From Saturnia japonica (lineage: Eukaryota > Arthropoda > Insecta > Lepidoptera > Saturniidae), in NCBI GenBank assembly GCA_033032175.1, contig CM065304.1, positions 10,354,001-10,418,000 on the forward strand: a DNA stretch of 64,000 nucleotides, written 5' to 3'. Below are positions 12,080-22,213 of this stretch, one piece after another (positions within the stretch are counted from its first letter, which is position 1; each line of letters begins with the position of its first letter). Made by a program: the position numbers and the translations under genes. The notes under the pieces are model-generated. The model was not told where the DNA came from, did not search any database, and saw only the letters and a program-made list of their open reading frames with translations.

Positions 12080-12430
12080 GCAATGATGGCTCAGTAATAT
12101 CACGTACGGACACAGTGTCTAACAACGTGATTTCGAATCCCTCCAATAAGCATGAGCCTTCCGTGAAGAAAAATATCATAGTGAAACGACAGCAAGGTGC
12201 TAGGGAATTTTCTAATTCTTCCCTGCTAGTTGAAAACCCTCAAGTTGAAATCTTTTACTAAGCCCCAATAGGTGTGTTCTGGCAGCTGCACTTGAGAGCC
12301 AGTCCTTCTTCTAGCCTTAGCGCACCACCTACAATTTTGGGCCACATCGTTACTTAACATCGGGTGGAATTGTAGCCAAACGCTAAACCTATAAAGAATA
12401 TAAAAAGTTTTATGTTGCAGTAGGTGCAAA
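12080..12430 (+). mobile_element. tRNA-derived SINE
   Basis: The 5' part carries an internal RNA polymerase III promoter: an A-box-like 'tggctcagtaat' at 12087-12098 and a B-box-like 'gatttcgaatccc' at 12129-12141, at tRNA-like spacing. The body continues with 'gccagtccttcttctagcct' and ends with 'catcgggtggaattgtagcc' and a short A-rich end. The body end recurs at about 27690-27895 and, inverted, at 61840-61925. The combination of tRNA-type head and shared body defines a SINE. The B box is imperfect, so this copy is old. No product. Confidence 0.6.
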
Positions 12431-13427
12431 TATAAAATATAATTCCATTCGCAGACGGAAGTTTAGCCATAGTATATTACAACTGGAAAATAGTGGATGA
12501 TTAATTAATTAAAATTTTATTAAAAAAAATAAACTAAAAAGAACGATCTTTTATTTGTAAATTATCGAAGTAAATAATGTTTTTTAATTAATAACTCACA
12601 GAAGATATCTTTGGTCATTGATCAGAGGCGCTGGCAGTACATACTAAATACAATTTACATAAACTTAGAACTTTAAATTATTTAAATATTTCTTAATAAA
12701 AACTTGAGGCTTCAGTTTAAATGGAATGAAGTTTTACGCCTCAAACTTTTAAAGAAATATCATCATAGTAATATAATATTAACAGTATAAAATTACATAT
12801 TTGCTTGTTAGTTCGACAAAATATAATGTTTTTTTTATTTGTTGTTGCTTGTGGTTTTTTTTCAACTTTTTCCTGTTATGTTCTGTTCCGAATAATGTCA
12901 TACAAGAAATCGACTGGACTATAAATGCTCATCATAAAATTCATTTTACGGTTATAATAGATCAATGGAATTTACAACTTTTCAATAGCTTCGTCTTGAT
13001 TACTAATCGACGTGTGCTTAAAGAGAAATACCATTTACTCCGAGAGAATGATGCATTAAATTTAACTTTTAGGAATAAATGTTAAATATAGCGCCTACAA
13101 TAATAGTGTTTAAACCATTTGATTAATAATAGGCCTCCACTGTTTGGAGCGCAGCGGATACTAGCAACAATTAATGTAAGGTTTAAATTTTAAGGTAGAG
13201 TTATATATAACAAATGATTCTGTAGAACCTGTTGATGTAGACGTCATTAAAAATTTGCAATTATATCCTGTGACATATATGCAAATAGTTCTTCATAATG
13301 CAATCAATAATTTATGACAACGTGATATATGAGTATAATACGTTTGAATAATATTTTTCCTCATATTTTTTATTCAAAGGTAATATATCTAAAATTGTAT
13401 TCATTAATATTAATATCTGGACGACTG
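12431..13427. other. No gene or element seen
   Basis: AT-rich. A 94-codon plus-strand frame at 12801-13085 is hydrophobic at its start but lacks an ATG-supported, family-like protein and has no conserved motif, so I do not call it. Confidence 0.5.
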
Positions 13428-13582
13428 AGCTTTGCTCGGTATCTTAATAAAAAAGGAAAACACCTATCTAAGTAAACTTGGAATGTCAAACATTATCTAA
13501 ATACAAAATTTCATCCAAATCGTTGGAACCGTTTCCATGAAAACAAATACATATATATATATAAATATCAGAATTGATCACT
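13428..13582 (+). repeat. Dispersed repeat C, copy 2
   Basis: Opens with 'gacgactgagctttgctcgg', the family head, followed by 'gtaaacttggaatgtcaaac' and 'aaatttcatccaaatcgttg'. It matches 4397-4547 and the inverted copy 16395-16475. This is the most complete of the three. Confidence 0.65.
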
Positions 13583-14559
13583 TAATATAATAAGATAAGT
13601 AATTGAAATGCGAACATAATTATATTATAAACATTTAGTTTATTGAGCATACATAAATATTCTTGTTAACGGCCAGTCTTTATTGGCTCTTTAAGCAAGT
13701 AATGTAGTGTCTATTTATAAGTCAAATACTTTCTTGGGTCTTTTAATACCTACCAGTATGTAGACGACTAGATCTTCTAGTTTCCTAATATGGAATATGC
13801 AACTAAGACATTCCAAGACTGTTCCAACTGCGAATACGTTTTTATTTGCTTAAATTGATACCAAGTTGCTATCCCAATAATAATTCTCGTCTACTAAATT
13901 ATGCATGTATATACTTGAAATGCTTAGAAACTCGCGCGAACTCTAAAATAAAATTTACAAAGAAAAGCGGCACAGAAAAACTATTTGTTACGCTGACAAC
14001 GATTTAGTGAAAGTTACTATCGTCATCCGTCGTCCAATTTAGTCTGTGAACACCTTTACCGTTCGATATAGTTTTTTTGTAAATTACCATTATTACACAA
14101 ACAATTAACGATGTATCTAACCAAATTAAATAAAGTATTAATGATACCAATTATCATAGTTATCTGTGTATTTATAATAAAAATATTTATTTATTTATAA
14201 AGTTCTACAATTAAAAAAAGAGGGAGGATATGGTGTAAATTAATGGTAATAAAGCGAATACATGACGTTGTCCGACTCTGACTGGTGAATACTAGTAAAC
14301 AAAACTCCCAAGCCTTAACAAATACTTTAATACATCCCATCCCACACATGCAACTGTTAATACGCGTACTTCAGACTGTAATTATGATCATAATATCGAA
14401 TAAAATATTTAACCGATTAATTTGCACTAAAACTGAAATTGTAAACATATTTCAATAAATGAATGTAGACGGAAATTTTGTAATGGAATAAAATATATTT
14501 ATCTAATATCTATTTAGATAAAAGTTAATGTCCTAAGTAACTCATCATCTAACAGGTCA
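13583..14559. other. No gene or element seen
   Basis: AT-rich, no domain-bearing frame, no terminal repeats noticed. Confidence 0.45.
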
Positions 14560-14720
14560 AACTATTAAAGGTAAAAATATGAAATTTGGGAAGGATGTTT
14601 TTAATGTTATAATTTTATATTGTAGGTATTATTTAAGAAGGGATTTCTCGAAATTCCACCCCCACAAGGGTATTAAAATAGGTACCACAGTTTGTATGTT
14701 AAATAATATTTTTCGGCACG
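14560..14720 (-). repeat. Repeat fragment of the 'ccaccccc..ggg' type
   Basis: The segment 'tctcgaaattccacccccac' followed by 'aagggtattaaaataggtac' resembles the middle of the repeat at 37245-37617 and 60157-60420, where 'cctta.ggggttgaattt' is seen on the other strand. Non-coding, fragmentary. Confidence 0.4.
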
Positions 14721-15234
14721 GATTGATTTGATGTTTTGTATTTGTACTATTCGACAAAATTAATGAAATAACGTATGTCAGCGTTTTCAAAATTCAACAC
14801 TAACGGAAATTCAATTTTTTAGGTCATATTGATTTTGCGTGGCTTATTCCAACTCAGTTCTAAAAGCAGTTTGATCATTTTAGCACTAAACAGTATATTA
14901 TAACCACCGATGTGAAATAAGAAGAAATGTTTATTCCTAATTTCTAACAATCTGTACACAGGTTGGTTAAAATAAAAGGTATACTGTTTGCACAATTTAT
15001 TGGTGTATATATGAATAATATACACATCATACATCAGCGGCGTCACACATTATAATATTAACTAAAAAAATATAATTTATAGATATTTATACATGTATTG
15101 TACAAGTTTTGGTAGCAACCTAGACCCTTAAGCTTTGCCGACAGAAGAGTGCAAGTGAACCCCCTTGTTCCCTGTTGCCGGCGCCCGTGACAACATATAA
15201 AATCAGTGTAAATCTTCAATAATCATATCCACAC

Positions 15235-15415
15235 CATCGAAGCCGTGGACGAAAAGCTACTACATTATAAATGTGAAAGTAAGATTGTTTTAATGTTTAC
15301 CCAACAAAAACGCACAAGCGTTTGGATGGATTCTATTGAAAATCGGCAAAAAATCGATTATATCATGGCATGGATATAGGATGCTTTTTATCACCCAACA
15401 AAGTGAACGGTTATT
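15235..15415 (-). repeat. Tail of a lepidopteran-type repeat (family A'), inverted
   Basis: Reads 'acattataaatgtgaaagta' and later 'atcatggcatggatatagga' and 'tgctttttatcaccca'. This is the usual order of this tail read from its 3' end. It is related to the plus-strand tails at 16325-16357 and 38262-38284. Non-coding. Confidence 0.5.
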
Positions 15416-15764
15416 AGGTAGTGTTTTTATAAATTAATCTTTGATACATAAGTTAATGGAATCAAATATAATATAAATATACCTATTGTTGTTAAATGGA
15501 TTGAAGGAAGTAAATATATTATTATTTAGATATTTATTTGATTAGCGTTTTTCAAATAGTTGAATAAAGCGATATTTTATGTTGAGAATGCTGGGCTGGT
15601 AAAACCATTGGAATTAGAAACTAGATGACACTCAAAAATCATTTACATTAATTTGAATTTATTTCTCTCAGTCGTGAAATGCTGTACATGGTCGTACAGG
15701 TATATGTATAATATTATATATATTTCGATGTATGATAGAACTGTTTTTTAATTTAAATAACTGG

Positions 15765-16357
15765 TACCCGTGACTTCGTCTGCGCATTATTGTATATACA
15801 CAGACTGATCCCAGAACAAGACAAACCAAAAGAAAATCATAAATGGGTTTGTCACTATGTGTATGGTGGACGCGATCCCTAACACACCATTATATTACTG
15901 CATATGCAACGGCTGATTTTGGAACATGAAAAACCATAAAAATCATACATGGGTTTTAACTATGTGTACGGTGGTCGCGAACCCTACCAACCTGCTATAT
16001 TACTGTATACCTAATATTTATTTTATTTAATTAATTACATAAATATGTTGATAATTTGATTTTAAAAATGTTTAATTAGTGTTAAAATATGTTGTATTAT
16101 TGTTATTATGTTGTATTGTAATGATGTGCGCATTGGTGTTCCCGTATTTTCTTCTTACAAACTTTCATCCCCTATTTTCATCCTTTAAAGTTTTATTTTA
16201 GCTACAAAATCTATCTATCTATCTATCTATCCCTACTATCAATCTATCTATATAACAAAAGTCATCAAAATTTGTTCAGCGGTTTAGGCGTGAAAACTTA
16301 ACAGACTCATAGACAAACAGACAGTTAATTTCGCATTTATAATATTAATATGGATAT
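15765..16357 (+). repeat. Family A' repeat with 107 bp tandem duplication and ATCT microsatellite
   Basis: Starts with 'ggtacccgtgacttcgtctg' and ends with 'cgcatttataatattaatat', the same ends as the copy at about 37648-38284. Between them, 15801-15907 and 15908-16013 are two diverged copies of one roughly 107 bp unit, with blocks such as 'aaatgggttt', 'tatgtgta' and 'atattactg' in both. A (CTAT)n run lies at 16211-16231. No coding frame. Confidence 0.55.
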
Positions 16358-16394
16358 TATTAAATGAGGAAGTCTTGTAAATATGTATATAATA

Positions 16395-16475
16395 TATACA
16401 TATAATCCAACGATTTGGATGAAATTTTGTATTTAGATAATATTTGACACCGAGCAGAGCACGGTCGAATAGATA
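16395..16475 (-). repeat. Dispersed repeat C, copy 3 (inverted, partial)
   Basis: On the minus strand this reads 'cgaccgtgctctgctcggtg' then the 'aaattttgtat' block and 'ccaaatcgttgga'. These match the head and middle of the copy at 13428-13582. The start of the family is present; the 3' part is lost or too diverged. Confidence 0.55.
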
Positions 16476-17040
16476 TTTATATACATAAAATAAATTTTCT
16501 TTATCAAATTAAGTAAGTTTTCGTAACTTAATCATTTATGAGGAATGTGTTTTAAAGCGTAATTAATTCATATAACGTTTGTGTTATATGTCCCATTAAA
16601 TAATAAATTTAGTAATTTAAAAAAAACGTAAAATTTATTTCAAATATTTGAAATTAATTAATACAAAATTATGCGAAAAACTATAAATTAAATTCGTCTA
16701 GTTACGTAACGAAGAATATTATTTTCTGTATTGACTAGTTAAAATCAAGATAATCTGGTATATACTAGTAATAACTTGTTCGATGTCAACTGGTTTTTGT
16801 GAAAAAGCGACCTAGTGGAATATTAATAATGATAATTTTAATGTAATTTCATTAGTTTTCTTTTTCAAACTGTTAATTGAGTCAGTATCGTCGTCTATTC
16901 ATTTATTAAACATAGAACTTTAGCTCGGTAGAGTTTTGTAGTATTGTTTCGAAGTGCATTAGTATTGAAGCGGAGTCTGAAGATGTTTTTATTATGTAAT
17001 AGCCTGCATTCAATTTTGATAAATATTTTAAGTGTAATAA
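16476..17040. other. No gene seen
   Basis: AT-rich sequence. It may include the decayed 5' part of the mariner-like element that follows, but I could not read any transposase motif before about 17050. Confidence 0.4.
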
Positions 17041-17049
17041 GAAATAAGG

Positions 17050-17299
17050 TGCTATAGCTTTTCCACCACGCTCGCCTGACTTGATCCCTTTGGATTATTT
17101 CCTATGGGGTTACTTTAAAGAAGCAGTCTATGAGAGTAATAATACAAATGAGAGTGTGTTAAAACAAAAACTGAACCTTGTGGCTGAAACTGTAAAAAAT
17201 AATACGCGGACTCTAAGAAGTCTAAAAAGAAATTTTATTAGAAGATGTTGGTTGTGCGTAAGTGTTAGAGGAAGACATTTTGAGCATTTATTGTAATAA
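17050..17299 (+). pseudogene. Tc1/mariner-superfamily transposase, C-terminal fragment
   Basis: The plus-strand frame gives 'FPPRSPDLIPLDYFLWGYFK' followed by about 55 residues and ends 'GRHFEHLL' and a TAA stop at 17297-17299. In the insect mariner-like families with this tail, 'W.PRSPDL.PLDFFLWG..K' holds the third catalytic acid (the D of PLDY) and 'GGHFEHLL' is the C-terminus. Only about the last quarter of a roughly 350-residue protein is present. The HTH domain and the first two catalytic acids are missing upstream, so this is a dead, 5'-deleted copy. The stretch 17855-17875, 'ttacgggacaccctctatat', resembles the terminal inverted repeat of such elements. Confidence 0.65.
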
Positions 17300-17890
17300 A
17301 ATGAGCCGTAATAAATACTTTTTCATCAATAATGTTACATTTGTTTTATTTTAATTGCCGTCGAAAAATAGTCTGTAATATTGAATGATGAATAAAAAAG
17401 TTTTCATTACTTTATGCCATAGAATTATACCTTTTTGGATTCGGTATGAACTGTAGATGTTTCTAAACAAAAGTTCATTAAAAAAAGGCTAACATAATTA
17501 AATTAAACATAATAAATTAAAGGCTATCATACAATTTCTTTTGCACCAGCTTCATTACAATATCACATTGCATATTTTTTCAATTAATTTTTGCATATGT
17601 TTTAGCTTTTATTGTTATGTTATACCCATAATTAAGCAAGAATAACATTTTGATTATAAAGATACATGTTTCTTAAATCAGTTAAATAATTTTTTTTTTT
17701 TTAATTTTATTTTTAATTTAAATTTGATATTCATAGAAGGAGAATTTCAATATAACATTAAAAAAATTCATAACTTTAAAAGTACTAAACCAATGATTAA
17801 TAAATTTTAGTGTTTCTATTAGATCATGTCACCTCTATTACTATCATAGCGTTGGCCTATTCCTTACGGGACACCCTCTATATGGCCAGT
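17300..17890 (+). mobile_element. Probable 3' region and terminal repeat of the mariner-like element
   Basis: The end 'ccttacgggacaccctctat' at about 17853-17875, read on the other strand, begins 'atagagggtgtcccgtaagg'. That is close to the 'atacagggtgtccc' ends found on many insect mariner-like elements. No matching left end was found, so the 5' half is gone. The stretch between is AT-rich and non-coding. Confidence 0.35.
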
Positions 17891-18379
17891 ATGAATGAAG
17901 AAAATATTTTCTGTTATTCTACCTTTTTAATGCATTCCTCTAAATATGTCCATGAGTATATTACTTACGTTACTGAATATTTTAGCTGGTTTTGCAAAAA
18001 AGATCACGTTTGTATGAGCATAACAATAACATGATATTTTTTTCTTTGGCTATTATTAGCAGAAGATGTGTCTACTTTGATTACGAAATGTGACCACGTG
18101 TTGTTTTAATAATAGATACGTGTACACAAATACGGAAATGTTGATTTTATATACATAAAGGAGGAAGTTAATGAATATACATTAATAATTGATAAGGTAT
18201 AGATATTTGTTTATACTTAAGAGTATAGTGGGATGAATGTTTTTATCATAATATTTATTTATATTGGTTGTTTTTATGTTAATGTATTGATGTTGAAGTT
18301 GATTTTATGTTGAAGGTATATTAAATAAAAATATTAAATTTTATTTGGAATAGTTTAGAATAGGCAATTCAACTACAAA

Positions 18380-18477
18380 ACAGTGCATCTACTGGAGTAA
18401 CTCAAGCCTAGGTTCGTTCCTCCGGCAAAGAGCTCTTCAGCCAACAGCCGCTCGCGCGATGCAATGACTCTACATTC
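18380..18477 (-). other. GC-rich fragment, coding-like on the minus strand
   Basis: On the minus strand the sequence before the short retroposon gives an open stretch with residues such as 'ASRERLLAEELFAGGTNLGL'. It has no ATG and no recognised domain. It is one of three GC-rich patches clustered at 18380-18907, so a decayed retrotransposon frame is the likeliest reading. Confidence 0.25.
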
Positions 18478-18557
18478 TTTTTTTTTTTAGAAATGACTAT
18501 ACTGTTAGCTTTAGGGACCCTGGAGCCGCTGCGGCTTTTACAGCTTCACCGAACTTG
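18478..18557 (-). mobile_element. Ultra-short poly(A) retroposon, copy 1
   Basis: A poly(T) run on the plus strand is followed by 'actgttagctttagggaccc' and then 'ccgctgcggcttttacagct', ending in 'cttg'. It is the same family as 21713-21802 and 37458-37546, on the same strand, but lacks about 13 bases in its middle. It is flanked by 'actctacattc' (18467-18477) and 'actctgcattc' (18559-18569), an 11 bp target-site duplication with one mismatch. That fixes both boundaries and shows retroposition by target-primed insertion. No product is evident. Confidence 0.65.
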
Positions 18558-18778
18558 TACTCTGCATTCTCTAGCTATCGACATATAAATATAACATTGT
18601 ACTTAACATAAGAGTTTACCTAATATTCTGTAGGGGACCTTTGTTTTTTTTTTTTTGCTAGTTAGACAAACGAATTTGCCACATTACTTAATACATACGT
18701 ATACACATGTTTCTTCCTTCCTCATTATAGTTAGCTAGATCGAATATTCTACAGATAGGGAATTAGTCAGACCGTGAC

Positions 18779-18907
18779 TTTTTTTTCTAAACGGCTAGGT
18801 TCGGTCACTTTCACAACCTTGAGCTTGTTGCCACGCATTCGCGGCTGAGCGCCTTCTGCGCTCTCCCCCTAGCCCGGAGAAGCTTTCAAAGCCTCTAAAA
18901 TGGCTCC
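18779..18907 (-). mobile_element. GC-rich retroposon 3' fragment with poly(A)
   Basis: A T-run at 18779-18786 is followed by a GC-rich stretch. Read on the minus strand it gives a nearly open frame ('GESAEGAQPRMRGNKLKVVK') that runs into the poly(A). One stop lies in the upstream part. This looks like a 5'-truncated non-LTR retrotransposon whose frame extends to the tail. I do not recognise the family and found no target duplication. Confidence 0.35.
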
Positions 18908-19491
18908 AGGACATTTAAGGCTAAAAGTATAATAAGTTCGAAGAAAAAAGCTATAGTAAAGTAAAGCTACAGTTATCTCATAAGAGAAGGTGTGTTAAAT
19001 TGACTGCCAATTTGGTACATGTGACGTCTAAAGTATTTTACAAGTTTCTGCTCTGTGTTTATTACAAATGAAGCTAAACCATACATATTATGAGATTTAA
19101 TAAAATGTTAACAGATGTCGCTACGTATTATGATATAAAATGATTTTGTTATTACAACTTAAAATAGTTGCGTTCCTGGTACATGGCCCTGAATTTGGAG
19201 AATACCCATTCGTGGTTTCAAATTTTCTTTTGCCTCTATATTAAGATATAACAGTATTTTTTCACAGTTTTTTACTACTATTCAATTTCGTTGCGACATC
19301 GACACATGTGTCCGGCGCGACGTGTTTCTGGCAGTTGGAAAATAACTTAATTTACGAACAAAATGGCTATGGGACGATGTAATTTTTACGTCTAATACAG
19401 TCTGTCCTTGTCTTTGGGTATATCAATAAACATGTTTGAGCAGTATATTATTTAATACGCTAAAATTAAGCGTAAAACCAGGCAACTTCTT
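18908..19491. other. No gene seen
   Basis: Mixed AT-rich sequence with a CpG-richer spot near 19300-19335. No domain-bearing frame. Confidence 0.45.
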
Positions 19492-19570
19492 ATCGGTCTC
19501 GTTAAGGCCGATCCTCAGTAGCGGCATTTTTTCATCGGTCCATATGGGACCGATTCTCAGTTGACAGGAT
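19492..19570. repeat. Two tandem stem-loop units
   Basis: Unit 1 has arms 'atcgg' (19492-19496) and 'ccgat' (19508-19512), followed by 'cctcagt'. Unit 2 has perfect 8 bp arms 'atcggtcc' (19534-19541) and 'ggaccgat' (19547-19554), followed by 'tctcagt'. The two units are related by duplication with a period of about 42 bp. No protein-coding function. The role is unknown; it could be the end of a transposon. Confidence 0.5.
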
Positions 19571-19854
19571 TTCCGTAGGCGTTGCGTTCCATTACACGTA
19601 ACTTTTTATTATTAATATTTTACTTTGTACATTTATCCAAGATCAAAATACATTTTTCATAAAAATCATAATAATAATACTTAGGTAAATCGATATTTAA
19701 ATATAAATAACCACATAACGCTTTGGATCCCTTACATATCGGAAATGCACGTAAAATAGGTAAATTCGCCATCCAAGGGAGCCGAAAGGTTAAAAATAAT
19801 ATTAATAAATAATTTGTCCTGTGTGTATTACATTCTCAGAGTTTTTTTCTCAGA

Positions 19855-20812
19855 ATTTTGGTCAGAGTTAGGTTTCAGGAGGTGGCGCGCCTGGCCACAG
19901 AGGGCGCTGCCCTTGTGGTCAGGCGCATAAAGTCGTTGGGTCTTAGGGTGGCGGCTGAGAAGACCGAGGCCCTACTCTTCCATGGGCCTCGGTGTGGGCC
20001 GCCTCCTGGAGCCCACATATACGTGGATAACGTGAGCATGGCCGTCTACGGGGCACCGATCTGGTCGGATGCCCTTAGTGCCACGAACAGACGCGTGTTG
20101 CGTGCTACGCAGCGGGTCGTGGCGCTGAGGGTCATTCGCGGGTACCGATCGGTGTCCGCGGGGGCGGCCTGTGTTCTTGCCGGCTCCCCGCTGTGGGAGC
20201 TGGAGGCGGAGGTCCTCGCCGCCGTGTACAAGTTCACGGCGGCGAGGAGAGAGTTAGGGGAGCCTCCAGCTCCCATAGAGGTAGACAGCGCCCGTCGGGA
20301 GGCTCAAGAAGAAGTTAAGGGTGTGGAAAGAGGACCTGATGGACGCGCGCTATGGGCGTTATACCATAGACGCCGTCCGCTCGGTCCTCCGGGAATGGAT
20401 AAGTAGGGAGCTGGGTTCCCTGACTTTCAGACTTGTGCAGGTGCTGTCCGGACACGGTTGCTTCGGATGGTATCTGCGCAAGATAGCAAGGAGGGAGCCC
20501 AACGGTACGTGCCACGAGTGCGGGGCTGCAGAAGACACGGCGCAGCACACTCCGTCTGAGTGTGCTGCGTGGGTGGAGCAGCGCCGCACTCTGGCCGTAG
20601 CTGCAGGAGAGGATCTCTCGTTATCGAGTGTGGTGAGAGCCATGCTCAGTAGCGAGAGGGCATGGACGGCGATAGCCTCCTTCTGCGATGACGTAATCTC
20701 GCAGGAGGCTGCGGAGAGGGTGCGCGAGGGGGATCCCCTTAGCGGCCCTCTCCGCCAAAGACGAACGGGTGGCAGGAGGAGGCGGTTCATCCGCCAACTC
20801 CCGCCACCCTAG
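19855..20812 (+). pseudogene. R1-clade ORF2 C-terminal remnant with CCHC motif
   Basis: Two overlapping frames carry the remnant. Frame one (about 19858-20310) gives 'VARLATEGAALVVRRIKSLG' and then 'EKTEALLFHGPR'. It then jumps from 'GAHIYVDNV' to 'MAVYGAPIW', missing the part of the family between those blocks (about 80-100 residues), so there is an internal deletion. Near 20300-20325 the frame shifts, and frame two continues 'VWKEDLMDARYGRYTIDAVR' to a stop at 20810-20812. It includes 'LVQVLSGHGCFGWYL' and the zinc-knuckle-like 'CHECGAAEDTAQHTPSEC' (C-x2-C-x8-H-x4-C), the hallmark C-terminal motif of R1-clade ORF2. With no catalytic RT motif the product would be inactive. Confidence 0.75.
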
Positions 20813-21090
20813 CCGAACCAGAGGAGACGGGTCGGGGGCCCGTCGCCTCATTGCACAGGTTCGGCGGACGGAATAGACGGCTATAGTGTACTAAGCCGTC
20901 TCCTACTTAGGCCGGGGCCCGGATTAGCCAGGACGACGCGGCTGTATGCCAGCGCAGTGCCCGCATCGCCCCAGTATGGCGGCGGATGGTACACCGTGGA
21001 GTTTTAGTGAGTAGGAGTCTCACATAACCACTCGTCCCCCTGGGTGGGTGTGTACCCATGATGGGTTTCTCCACCTTAAAAAAAAAAAAA
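19855..21090 (+). mobile_element. R1-clade non-LTR retrotransposon, 5'-truncated, with 3' UTR and poly(A)
   Basis: A GC-rich island in AT-rich DNA that starts abruptly near 19855 and ends in a 13-base A run (21078-21090). It encodes the end of the reverse transcriptase/C-terminal region of an R1-clade ORF2, including a CCHC motif, followed by about 265 bp of 3' UTR. The 5' UTR, ORF1, endonuclease and catalytic RT motifs are absent. Such 5' truncation is usual for LINE insertions. The classic R1 target is 28S rDNA; there is none here, so this is either a non-rDNA lineage of the clade or an off-target insertion. I found no clear target duplication. Confidence 0.8.
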
Positions 21091-21712
21091 GGTTTCCGTA
21101 AGAGTCGTAGTAGCTAGTGCAAAAATCGTAAACATTTTGGTCCATCAATGTTTTTCTTTTAGACAACCGAAAAACGACCAAATAAACATCGGATTGTCAT
21201 ACACACAATGAATGGTTGTCAAACTGATTTGTGGCCACATGTTTTTTGTCATATTGGCGCTATAGTCCATTGCCAGTCATAGAGAAAATAAAAAGAAAAG
21301 ACGCAATATAATAATTGTGTATGATAATAAAATTAGTGATTGTTTTAACGGTAACGTACTGAACTATTCAATGTTGTTGTTTTAGTCGATGCGATACTTC
21401 GAAATTAAACATCAATTTGTAAGCATCGAATATTTTTAGTTAACATTATTTTTAAAACTTCTAGGCTCTATAATAATGTTCTGTATCGTATTTGTGTGTA
21501 CTTACATTAAATAAATAAATACGTTATATAAATCTGTATTATTGGTATTCTTGTGTTACACTGTTGTTATTTATGACTATGAGCCTTTGTATGCGCCGTT
21601 TTTCAAACAAGCTGATGACGCTCGTTGTACGCGATTAAGACGCTCAACAAACGCAAGGCAGTTGGCAAGTTGTGACTTTTGCTCCTGATTCTCTCGTTTG
21701 AAGTGCGTTTCA
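21091..21712. other. No gene seen
   Basis: AT-rich spacer between the R1-clade element and the short retroposon copy 2. No domain-bearing frame and no terminal repeats noticed. Confidence 0.45.
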
Positions 21713-21802
21713 TTTTTTTTTTTGGAACTGACTACACTGTTAGCCTTAGGGGCCCTATCCAAAAACAGAGCCGCTGCGGCTTTTACAGCTTCACCGGACT
21801 TG
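21713..21802 (-). mobile_element. Ultra-short poly(A) retroposon, copy 2
   Basis: Eleven Ts (21713-21723) are followed by 'actgttagccttaggggccc', 'tatccaaaaacagagccgct' and an end in 'caccggacttg'. It is almost identical to copy 3 at 37458-37546, so both are probably young. A clean target duplication is not seen directly at the ends. A looser match, 'gcgtttcattt' against 'gcgttttattt', exists if about nine extra bases are allowed on the right. Confidence 0.6.
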
Positions 21803-22000
21803 GGATCCTATCGCGTTTTATTTGGGCTTTTATACAAAAGCGCAGATACGTCGATAAAGACGCTGTAAGCGCGCGTTGCTGCCTATTGAGTAGTTCCAAA
21901 GCCACGATAATGCATTTTGAACCGTATTTTGTATGTAGGTGGCATGACTGCTGCAGCAGCAAAATTGAACTATAAAATCGACTAGTTACTGTTGAGATGA

Positions 22001-22213
22001 GATGGTGACCATTAAGGTGACGATAGTCGAGATCGTGATAGTTATGATGGTGACCGTCAAAACCGTGACAGACGAGAAGGTTTGTGTCAAGATGTTGGCT
22101 ATCGATATGGTTACAGTAGAAATAGTGACCGTCAAAATAGTACGAGTATAAATATAGTAAATATTGAACCATTATATAAACATAATTCATTTAGACGAAA
22201 TATGAGAAAATAA
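22001..22213 (+). pseudogene. Arg/Asp-rich coding relic of unknown origin
   Basis: The plus-strand frame from 22016 encodes 65 residues beginning 'GDDSRDRDSYDGDRQNRDRR', then 'YRYGYSRNSDRQNSTS', with a TAA stop at 22211-22213. Upstream in the same frame, 'DGDH' is bounded by a TGA and a TAA, so the pattern continues past two stops. The DNA is built from degenerate tandem blocks such as 'gatggtgaccgtcaaaaccg'. This reads as a decayed low-complexity charged region, such as an RNA-binding tail or a gag-like segment. I do not recognise the parent protein. Confidence 0.35.

Noticed and set aside
12801..13085. 94-codon plus-strand frame with a hydrophobic N-terminus that could look like a signal peptide
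   Set aside because: The hydrophobic part is encoded by T-rich low-complexity DNA, the frame has no conserved motif, and nothing around it looks like a gene.
18410..18425. 'ggttcgttcctccgg', considered as a B box of a tRNA or SINE
   Set aside because: No A box at the right distance and no cloverleaf can be drawn.
20046..20851. Minus-strand open frames of 76-143 codons across the R1-clade element
   Set aside because: They are antisense shadows of the GC-rich plus-strand frames that carry the CCHC motif.
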